Shown piece by piece: positions 44,312 to 51,669 of a DNA stretch of 64,000 nucleotides. The stretch comes from Pedobacter chinensis. Its GTDB lineage: Bacteria > Bacteroidota > Bacteroidia > Sphingobacteriales > Sphingobacteriaceae. A program made the position numbers and the translations under genes. Under the pieces are notes generated by a model, which worked only from the letters and a program-made list of their open reading frames with translations, had not been told where the DNA came from and searched no databases. Position 1 is the first letter of the stretch. Each line of letters starts with the position of its first letter. The stretch lies in the NCBI RefSeq assembly GCF_003339865.1, contig NZ_QPKV01000009.1, positions 1 through 64,000 on the forward strand, written 5' to 3'.

Positions 44312-47038
44312 ATGAAGATTTTTAGATTATCCTTTTTAATACTCTCCATCCTGTCATTACTAAATCTATCTTCGTCGGCACAAACCGATACTGTTAGCAT
44401 CAATACCCTCATCGCTAAAACCAATAAAGTTTTAAACGATTACCCTACAGAAAAAATTTATTTACATTTTGATAAACCTTATTATGCGGTTGCTGACACG
44501 GTTTGGTTTAAAGCTTACGTAACCGAGAATCAAAACTTTTTATCCGGATTAAGCAAAATCATCTACGTTGATGTCATTAATCAAAAAGATTCTCTCATTC
44601 AAACCTTAAAATTGCCCATCACAGGTGGTGTGGCAAATGGAAATTTCCCATTGGATCAGGTTAATTATAAACAAGGAAATTACCACATACGTGCTTACAC
44701 TATGTGGATGTTGAACTTTGAAGACCCAGGTTTTTTTAATAAAACTTTTTATGTTGGCGAAGCCATAGATAAAGAAGTAAAAACACATATTACTTATAAA
44801 AACACCTCCACTGATAAGCTGGAGAAAATTGATGCAAGGATACAATTCAAAGATGCAAACAATAAACCTTATGCTAACCGAAATGTAAACTGGCAAGTGG
44901 TAACGAGTTTTACTGTAATTGCCAAAGGCAGAGGCACAACAGATGCAAATGGTTATTTAACCATTGCCATGAGCGCCAATCAAAAGGCAGAGTATCAATT
45001 AAAAAAGGGTGAACTTATTACTTCATTAAATACAACTGAAAAGGATGTGGTAAACAATACTTTTCAGTTAGAAAACGCAATTGTCAATAAAGACTTTCAA
45101 CTTTTTCCGGAAGGTGGGAACTTAGTGGCAGGAATAACCAATAAAGTGGCTTTCAAGGCCGTTAAAAGCGATGGTCTGGGCATAAATTCAAAAGGTACAG
45201 TAACCGATCAGGATGGTAAGCAGGTAGCTGCCTTTACAGCGCAACACTTAGGAATGGGTAGTTTTAATTTACTGGCAGAAAGTGGAAAAACCTATAAAGC
45301 CAATGTAACTTACGCTGATGGAACTATTCAGAGCTACAATCTACCTGCGGTTAATGAATCGGGCATTACAATTAGCATTGATAACAGCAACGCGGAAAAT
45401 ATTGCGGTAAAAATTCTGTCTAACGATCGCTTTTTTGAGCAGAATCAAGGTAAAAAGTTTTATCTGGTTGCCCAGAGCAAAGGTGTGATTTGTTATGGTG
45501 CTCAAACTGCACTTTCCACAAAAGAATACAGCACATCGATTTTAAAATCCAAGTTTCCAATGGGGATTGCGCAATTCACACTGTTTTCTGACCATGGTAA
45601 TCCACTTAGTGAACGATTGGCTTTTGTACAAAATAAAAACACGCTAAACATTGCTTTATCAACCGCAGCGCCAAGTTATGGTGTAAAGAAAAAGGTAAAA
45701 GTGAATATTGCAGCTAAGAAAGATGGTGCTCCTGTTGAAGGCAGTTTTTCAGTAGCTGTAGTTGATGAAAGTAAAGTTCCATCAAGCGAGGATGGAGCAA
45801 GTACCATCTTAACGGGCTTACTTTTAAGTAGTGATGTTAAAGGTTATATTGAAAAACCCAACTACTATTTTAATGCTTCTGATGCTAAGAAAAATGCAGA
45901 TTTAGATGTGCTTCTGTTAACACAGGGGTATCGCAGTTTCAAATACACCGATATCTTAACCGGGAAATTGCCGAAGATTAGCTTCTTGCCAGAACAAGGA
46001 ATTGAAATATCAGGGGTTTTAAGGATGAATAATGGTATTCCGGTTAGAAAAGGCCAGTTGTTGTTAACTATCCCCGATAAACGCCTTAACCTGGAGGGCA
46101 CTACAGACCCCGTTGGAAATTTTAAATTCCAAAACCTGGTTTTTAACGATTCTTCGAAAGTTACCATTACCGCAAAATATAATGTGAATTATAAAGCGAT
46201 GGCGATAAGTTTGAATGGATCACCTGTACCAGGTTTAACCAGAAATTTTAGTGCTGCCGAAGAAGTTTTAAATATAGACAGTGCCTTGACAACATATTTG
46301 GATAACAGTAAAAAGCAATATGCTTACCTGCACACACTGAAAGATGTTACCATTAAAGGATCGGTTACGCCGAAAGTTAGTCATAAGGATTATCCTGCTT
46401 TGAGTGGATTGAGCCAAATGGCAGATCATGAAATCACTGGCGATCGTTTACAGGGATGTGCCTTATTGATCAATTGCTTACAAGGGATGTTAGCAGGTGT
46501 AACCTACCAGGATAATAACTTTTATGTGAGCAGAGATTATAATGCTGGCAAACGAATCCCGATGGGGATTTTCATTAATGGGATGAATGTAGATGTTAAT
46601 CAAATTAATACCCTGAATCCAAATGAAATAGAATCAATAGAAGTTTTTTTAAGAGATGAATTGGGTCTTGTGAACAGAGCAAATAACGTAAACGGAGTAA
46701 TTGTAATTAATCAGAAAAAGGCGCCAAAAGGAACAAAAATATCCAAAGCGCAATTGATGGATATGTTGCCAAAAACTTATGAAATTACCTTTTCTCCGCA
46801 AGGTTATAATAAAGAAAGGCAATTTTACTCACCAAGATATGATGTACCTGCAAGCATGAATAGAAATGATTTGCGCACTACCATTTATTGGGACCCGAAA
46901 ATTGTAACAGATGCAACAGGAGCTTCATCTTTTGAGTTTTACAATGCTGATGGCAGAGGCCAATACAAGGTTATTATTGAAGGAATTGATGCCAATGGAA
47001 ATCTTGGCCGATCGATTTTGAGATACACAGTAAAATAA
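44312..47038 (+). CDS. Large secreted protein with MG2-like repeats and a TonB-receptor plug-like domain
   Basis: A 908-residue protein from ATG 44312 (MKIFRLSFLIL), which gives a proper signal peptide ending SSSAQ; the ATG at 44273 adds a non-signal leader. The start of the mature protein (YPTEKIYLHFDKPYY) and the following beta-rich domains resemble MG1/MG2 macroglobulin modules. Near residues 780-850 a plug-like segment follows (GIFINGMNV, NEIESIEVFL, GVIVINQKK). No beta-barrel follows, so it is not a transporter. The family is common in Bacteroidota and its role is unknown. Confidence 0.8.
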   Translation: MKIFRLSFLILSILSLLNLSSSAQTDTVSINTLIAKTNKVLNDYPTEKIYLHFDKPYYAVADTVWFKAYVTENQNFLSGLSKIIYVDVINQKDSLIQTLKLPITGGVANGNFPLDQVNYKQGNYHIRAYTMWMLNFEDPGFFNKTFYVGEAIDKEVKTHITYKNTSTDKLEKIDARIQFKDANNKPYANRNVNWQVVTSFTVIAKGRGTTDANGYLTIAMSANQKAEYQLKKGELITSLNTTEKDVVNNTFQLENAIVNKDFQLFPEGGNLVAGITNKVAFKAVKSDGLGINSKGTVTDQDGKQVAAFTAQHLGMGSFNLLAESGKTYKANVTYADGTIQSYNLPAVNESGITISIDNSNAENIAVKILSNDRFFEQNQGKKFYLVAQSKGVICYGAQTALSTKEYSTSILKSKFPMGIAQFTLFSDHGNPLSERLAFVQNKNTLNIALSTAAPSYGVKKKVKVNIAAKKDGAPVEGSFSVAVVDESKVPSSEDGASTILTGLLLSSDVKGYIEKPNYYFNASDAKKNADLDVLLLTQGYRSFKYTDILTGKLPKISFLPEQGIEISGVLRMNNGIPVRKGQLLLTIPDKRLNLEGTTDPVGNFKFQNLVFNDSSKVTITAKYNVNYKAMAISLNGSPVPGLTRNFSAAEEVLNIDSALTTYLDNSKKQYAYLHTLKDVTIKGSVTPKVSHKDYPALSGLSQMADHEITGDRLQGCALLINCLQGMLAGVTYQDNNFYVSRDYNAGKRIPMGIFINGMNVDVNQINTLNPNEIESIEVFLRDELGLVNRANNVNGVIVINQKKAPKGTKISKAQLMDMLPKTYEITFSPQGYNKERQFYSPRYDVPASMNRNDLRTTIYWDPKIVTDATGASSFEFYNADGRGQYKVIIEGIDANGNLGRSILRYTVK

Positions 47039-47165
47039 AGATTGTTCAGACATTCAATAAGAGGAATTTTCTAAAAAGGTTCGTTTAATCGTCCTTCCCC
47101 TAGTACTATAATATAGATAAGAGATTCTTCGTGCCTCAGAATGATTGTTATGACATTTACAAATT

Positions 47166-48197
47166 TTATGCAACCATATTGTATTTATCATGATATGGTG
47201 TTTGATTTTTAATAACTGCAGCAATTCTTAGTGCTATTTTATTTCTGACGGCGTTGAGTATACTCATACTGTGCTTACCTTCATCTTTTTTCCTGTTATA
47301 GTATATTTTAAATTCCTGGTTATGTTGGATCAGGCTTAAGGCGCACATATGCAGCAATCGCTTTAGTTCCTTGTTCGCCATTTTATGTACCTTTGTTTTA
47401 CCTTTGATGCTTATACCGCTGCTATGTTGAAATGGTGCGACACCTGCATAGCAGGCCAACTCTTTTCCGCTTGGACGTCCTGCAAAATTTGCGGTGCATC
47501 CAATTAGATATACGGCGGTGACATGCCCCAATCCCGGGATGCTGAGCAAAAACCCATGGTTCCTCTTGAAATCCTGATTCTCAGAAATAATCTTCTTGAT
47601 CTGATCCTCAATGTTCTTAATGGATCTGGTCACGCCCTGGATCGCATCTTTGAGGGCTTTTTCCACCACTTTCTGATGCGACTTCTCATTCACGTTGCCC
47701 AGTTCTCTGATGGACACACCAAGACTGGATTTATGTTTGAGCAATTTCGTTCTGGTGGATATGAAATCTTTCAAATGTAAAAGCTGCGGATCTAAGGCAG
47801 CCGTTGCTTTCAGGCCATCTGATTCCTTAAACCCATACTTGCACAAACGGATACTGTCTATCTTATCGTTTTTTCCTCTGGCTATTCCAAAGCTCCACTT
47901 GATATGGGCAGCATTACCAATATGAAGGGGCAAATGTTTTTTACTGCAAAAGGCCCAGATCAAACGGTGGTAAATTCCCGTGTTTTCGATAACGACCAGG
48001 GAATCTTCGCCAAAGGTTACCTTATGTGCTTTAAGCCACTTCTCAAATTGTTTTATTCCAGAGGCTGTGTTGTCAAATCGGGCACTTTCCAATGGCTGTT
48101 TGACATAGCTGATGACAGACATCAAAGAAACGTCGAAACAGGGCTTTGAGACATCGATCCCAATGAAAAATTTTGTGTCAGCAATCATCTTGATCAT
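47166..48197 (-). CDS. IS110-family transposase/recombinase
   Basis: A 343-residue enzyme. The RuvC-like DEDD site is D15 (GIDVSK), E71 (VIENTG), D111 and D114 (KNDKIDS). The C-terminal Transposase_20 domain has SIPGLGHVTA (219-228), CYAGVAPFQHSSG with the probable nucleophilic serine S259 or S260, and the KMANKELKRLL helix. The start may be ATG 48188. IS110 enzymes recombine circular element DNA with a target under the guidance of a bridge RNA from the non-coding end, which is identified next door at 48240-48425. It appears intact. Confidence 0.95.
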   Translation of the reverse strand: MIKMIADTKFFIGIDVSKPCFDVSLMSVISYVKQPLESARFDNTASGIKQFEKWLKAHKVTFGEDSLVVIENTGIYHRLIWAFCSKKHLPLHIGNAAHIKWSFGIARGKNDKIDSIRLCKYGFKESDGLKATAALDPQLLHLKDFISTRTKLLKHKSSLGVSIRELGNVNEKSHQKVVEKALKDAIQGVTRSIKNIEDQIKKIISENQDFKRNHGFLLSIPGLGHVTAVYLIGCTANFAGRPSGKELACYAGVAPFQHSSGISIKGKTKVHKMANKELKRLLHMCALSLIQHNQEFKIYYNRKKDEGKHSMSILNAVRNKIALRIAAVIKNQTPYHDKYNMVA

Positions 48198-48239
48198 CTT
48201 TATTATTCCTTAAATTTGTAGCGATCACCTAAGTTTTGC

Positions 48240-48425
48240 CCCATCGATCCAAGTCCTTGATAATGGGTAATGCCCTAATTGTTATCTGGTCACTAAGGGA
48301 AAAATCGGTAGCGGATTATATCATTCTATAGGTATTCAACCTTGACAATCCTTAATGAGCCGCTACCGATCTAGGTAATCTTTTAATCCTAAAATATAAA
48401 TTCAAATCATATATTTTAGAGAAGC
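48240..48425 (-). ncRNA. Predicted IS110 bridge RNA
   Basis: Read on the transposase strand, 5' to 3': a 10-bp stem-loop (48419-48410 with 48398-48389); a target-binding loop closed by the perfect 11-bp stem ATCGGTAGCGG/CCGCTACCGAT (48370-48360 with 48314-48304); and a donor-binding loop closed by 48291-48286 with 48253-48246. The target loop holds TTGTCA (48348-48343) and AGAATGA (48327-48321) on opposite sides of an inner AGGT/ACCT hairpin. These equal the left half of the real target and the complement of its right half, both spanning the TC core. The donor loop holds ATAACAAT (48285-48278), identical to the element's right end up to the core, and AAGGA (48258-48254), complementary to its left end. 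Architecture is as in IS621. Exact RNA ends are estimated. Confidence 0.85.
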
Positions 48426-48439
48426 ACAAATCTAAAGGA

Positions 48440-48800
48440 CAAGCACATTCCAACGTTGTCATTCTGAGGTACGAAGAATCCACAGCCGATGAAATACAAA
48501 CTTTAATACAGCACTGCCCCCTTAAAAAACAAAGTTAGCGATAAACCAAGGTACAATGCCGGTAGGTCAGGGATTTACTTCGTAGCTGCTTCGCGGTCTT
48601 CGTGCCTCAGAATGACAAGCACATTCCGGCACTGTCATTCTGAACGCAGTGAAGAATCCACAGGCGATGGAACACAAACTTTAATAACAGCACTGCCCCC
48701 TTAAAAAACAAAGTCAGCGGTAAACCAGGTACAGTGCCTGTAGGTTAGGGATTTACTTCGTAGCTGCTTCGCGGTCTTCGTGCCTCAGAATGACAAATCG
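48440..48800. repeat. Repeat family B, units to the right of the IS110 element
   Basis: Two near-complete units of about 155 bp (48461-48616 and 48644-48794). Each starts GTCATTCTGA and GAAGAATCC and ends with CTTCGTGCCTCAGAATGAC, so the ends are inverted repeats of about 25 bases. The central part has AAACTTTAATACAGCACTG, AAAGT(C/T)AGCG and TACAATGCC(T/G)GTAGG. An intact copy of the IS110 target core is at 48614-48615. Confidence 0.88.
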
Positions 48801-48822
48801 TAAAAAATTTCTATTTTTAATA

Positions 48823-49125
48823 ATGATCCATAACTATTTCGTATATATACTTACAAACAAGAACAAGACGGTAGTGTATACTGGAGTAACAAATGATTTA
48901 TCAATCAGGCTTAAACAACATATCGAGAATACACAAAATAAATTTGCCTTTACAAAAAAGTATAATTGTTTTTATTTAGTTTTCTTTGAAAGACATCAAT
49001 TCATAGAACACGCCATCGAAAGAGAAAAAGAAATAAAAGGGTGGACAAGAGTGAAGAAAAATTCCTTAATAGAAATTGAAAATCCAAATTGGAGATTTCT
49101 GAATGATGAAATTTTTGCCGAATAA
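48823..49125 (+). CDS. GIY-YIG domain endonuclease
   Basis: A 100-residue single-domain protein from ATG 48823; the ATG at 48790 lies in the end of a family B repeat and adds 11 unrelated residues. The GIY-YIG core reads YFVYILTN (GIY position) and VVYTGVTNDL (YIG position), with the catalytic Arg in IRLKQH and the Glu in the following helix (EHAIEREKEIKGW). Stand-alone UPF0213-like proteins of this kind are common in Bacteroidota. It is embedded directly inside the repeat field. Confidence 0.92.
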   Translation: MIHNYFVYILTNKNKTVVYTGVTNDLSIRLKQHIENTQNKFAFTKKYNCFYLVFFERHQFIEHAIEREKEIKGWTRVKKNSLIEIENPNWRFLNDEIFAE

Positions 49126-49127
49126 TC

Positions 49128-49755
49128 CTACACACTGTCATTCTGAACACAGTGAAGACCTGCGAAGCAAGTATGAATACAATTAAAAATAACGTTATTA
49201 ATGAATAATCCGCAGCCGATGGAACACAAAACTTTAATGCAGCACTAACCGCCTTAAAAACAAAGTCAGCAGTAAATCAGGTACAATGCCTGTAGGTCAG
49301 GGATTTACTTCGTAGCTGCTTCGCGGTCTTCGTGCCTCAGAATGACAAGCACATTCCGGCACTGTCATTCTGAACGCAGTGAAGAATCCGCAGCTGATGG
49401 AACATAAAACTTTAATACAGCACTAACCGCCTTAAAACAAAGTCAGCAATAAACCAGGTACAATGCCTGTAGGTCAGGGATTCTTCGTGCCTCAGAATGA
49501 CAAAACCAACCTGTCAATTTTGAACGTGGTAAAGACCTGCGAAGCAAGTATGAATACAATTAAAAATAACTTTATTATGAATAATCCACAAGCGATGGAA
49601 CACAAAACTTGAATACAGCACTGACTTTTATAAAAACAAAGTCAACAACAAATCAAGTACAGTGCCGGTAGGCCAGGGATTTACTTCGTAGCTGCTTCGC
49701 GGTCTTCGTGCCTCAGAATGATAAACACATTCCAACGTTGTCATTCTGATCAGAA
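49128..49755. repeat. Repeat family B, units to the right of the GIY-YIG gene
   Basis: Three or four units starting near 49136, 49362, 49510 and ending near 49350, 49500 and 49722. Two units (near 49150 and 49540) carry the same insertion beginning CCTGCGAAGCAAGTATGAAT between GTGAAGA and ATCC. Some units carry the extra TACTTCGTAGCTGCTTCGCG near the right end and others lack it. A second intact IS110 target core is at 49344-49345. No gene is visible in 49126-49845. Confidence 0.85.
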
Positions 49756-49845
49756 GGACAAAACCCAAGCAAAAGGTAGTTTGCTAAAAGAATGATTTAG
49801 CAATTAAACAATTGTAATCAATACAGAACATCCAAAACGTTAATT

Positions 49846-50805
49846 TTAATAAACAGGATAAGGGATTTTTTCTCCTTTCAACCCGGCTACGATATTTTCA
49901 ACAATCAATTCTGCCATTGCGGCTCTGGTTTCTTCCGTTGCCGAGCCAATATGTGGCAAAACTGCTACATTTTCCATATATAATAATGGATTGTTTTTCT
50001 TCATCGGTTCCGGATTGGTTACATCTAAACCTGCGCCCCAAATTATCTTTTCTTCCAAAGCCCTAATCAAATCTTGTTCATTATGAATTCCACCTCTTGC
50101 GGTATTAATGAAAATCGAAGCAGGTTTCATTTTTTTAAAAACATCGATTGAAAATTTTCCCGTGGTTTCTGAAGTAAGGGCTGTATGAACTGTTAGCACA
50201 TCACTTTGTGCCAGCAATTCGTTAAAAGAAACATATTCAGCCTGAATTTCCTGCTCAGCTTCCTCGTTTCGCGATCGATTATGATAAACAACTTTCATAT
50301 TATAGGCAGCCATACACTTCTTCGCCATTTCCAGTCCAATTTTGCCCAGGCCAAATACGCCCAATGTTTTACCATTAAGTTCTATACCTAATTCTGGCGT
50401 TGGTTCATAGTTTTGCCATTTGCCATCAATGATCTTTTTATGGAGATAAAAAGCTTTTCTGGAAACAGCCAGCATTAAAAGAAACGCGGTATCTGCCGTT
50501 GCTCCACTCAAAACCCCAGGTGTGTTACCTATTGGAATTTTTAATTTCTTAGCTTCTCCAACGTCAACCTGATCAAAACCCACAGAATGAAGCGCAATAA
50601 CTTTTAAATGTTTGCATGCGTTCAAAAATTCAGAATCAATTTTATTCGGACCAACGCTTACTAATCCAGCCTGATTTTTACAAGCTTCAATGAGTTCTTC
50701 CTGGGTAATTTGTCTGTCTTCTTTCCATTGTGTGATGGAAATATTATTTTCTTCCAATTGTTTTAAAGCAATTGGAGCAATGTTGCCGCTTATAAATACT
50801 TTCAT
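49846..50805 (-). CDS. D-2-hydroxyacid dehydrogenase (glyoxylate reductase-like)
   Basis: A 319-residue NAD(P)-dependent enzyme. The Rossmann loop is LGVFGLGKIG (about 148-157). The catalytic triad appears as Arg in INTARGG, Glu in NPEPM, and His in LPHIGSAT. It reduces 2-keto acids such as glyoxylate or hydroxypyruvate to the D-hydroxy acids. It is isolated between the repeat field and the DUF4249 gene. Confidence 0.92.
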   Translation of the reverse strand: MKVFISGNIAPIALKQLEENNISITQWKEDRQITQEELIEACKNQAGLVSVGPNKIDSEFLNACKHLKVIALHSVGFDQVDVGEAKKLKIPIGNTPGVLSGATADTAFLLMLAVSRKAFYLHKKIIDGKWQNYEPTPELGIELNGKTLGVFGLGKIGLEMAKKCMAAYNMKVVYHNRSRNEEAEQEIQAEYVSFNELLAQSDVLTVHTALTSETTGKFSIDVFKKMKPASIFINTARGGIHNEQDLIRALEEKIIWGAGLDVTNPEPMKKNNPLLYMENVAVLPHIGSATEETRAAMAELIVENIVAGLKGEKIPYPVY

Positions 50806-50864
50806 GATTAATTAACAGCAAAAATTTAGAGGTGTTTTTATTAATAAAAAGATTATTCTTAATC

Positions 50865-51665
50865 TTATTTTACAGTAGCGCTTTTCCGTTGAAGGGTATG
50901 GGCACTAAAATAACCCAGCGCATTATTTGAAATATTTGAAGGCGGATTAGCGGGCGTAGTGCCTTGATTTGGTCCACGGCCAGAATGCTGGCTTAAGGCA
51001 TACCAGTAATCAAATATGTTTGAATCAATCCCCTCCATTTCTATACTGATCTTGTCTCCTGTTTTCAATCCATCGTCATCCTCATCATCTGATTCATAAA
51101 ATAGTTGAATACGCAACCTATTGCCATTGGTTAACCGATCATTATTTACATATATCCTCCTGGAAAAAAGGTTATTCACATATAAATTAAAATGATAGAA
51201 ATTGGTTTCATTAGCGGGATCTACTAAATAGGCAGCAGCGGTTTTGCGTTCCTTACCAAAAAAGGAATTGATCACTACGCCAATTGAATCCAATTTAACC
51301 AGGTTCGGCATTTTAGAGCTTGCCGAAAAAGTTTTGCCTTCAGCCGAAACATTTAAACTATAAGTTACGCCAGAAATCCCTCTCATTCTACTGGTATAAA
51401 TTCCTGGTTCTTTTTCAGTAAACACATAATTATTACCCCTGCTATCGCTTACCTTTACCGTTGCACCGGTAATTTTGGGGTATGAAGTTTTTTCGTCATA
51501 ACCAACCGATTTACTAATGATAATTTGCTGATCGGTAAACTGGTCGGTAATTTTTCCTTCTATCACGATTTGTGGTTCTGCATTATTTGTATCTATTTCA
51601 ATGATTTTCTTGCAGGCGGTAAAGCAAAAACTTAAAATGGCCAGGTATATAATTAGTCTTTTCAT
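50865..51665 (-). CDS. DUF4249 lipoprotein
   Basis: A 266-residue lipoprotein with signal ending FTAC (Cys17), then VIEGKITDQFTDQQIIISKS, the start of the DUF4249 beta-sandwich. DUF4249 proteins are nearly always paired with a TonB-dependent receptor, as here: its start codon lies 4 bases after the receptor's stop on the same strand. They probably sit on the receptor's outer surface as substrate-binding partners. The ligand is unknown. Confidence 0.9.
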   Translation of the reverse strand: MKRLIIYLAILSFCFTACKKIIEIDTNNAEPQIVIEGKITDQFTDQQIIISKSVGYDEKTSYPKITGATVKVSDSRGNNYVFTEKEPGIYTSRMRGISGVTYSLNVSAEGKTFSASSKMPNLVKLDSIGVVINSFFGKERKTAAAYLVDPANETNFYHFNLYVNNLFSRRIYVNNDRLTNGNRLRIQLFYESDDEDDDGLKTGDKISIEMEGIDSNIFDYWYALSQHSGRGPNQGTTPANPPSNISNNALGYFSAHTLQRKSATVK

Positions 51666-51669
51666 GATT

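Larger units (their letters stand above)
47145..48439 (-). mobile_element. IS110-family insertion sequence with exact boundaries
   Basis: The element split a repeat that elsewhere reads CAGAATGACAAGCACATTCC: the left flank ends CAGAATGA (47144) and the right flank begins with CAAGCACATTCC (48440). A GA dinucleotide (TC on the transposase strand) is present at both junctions (47143-47144 and 48438-48439), as expected for the core of IS110 recombination, which makes no true inverted repeats. Length including one core is 1295 bp. The transposase-proximal 3' end is only about 21 bases, and the 5' non-coding end about 240 bases. Confidence 0.88.

Noticed and set aside
48440..49750. Possible CRISPR array because of regularly repeated motifs
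   Set aside because: Units are about 155 bp, palindrome-ended and similar throughout; there are no short unique spacers and no cas genes.
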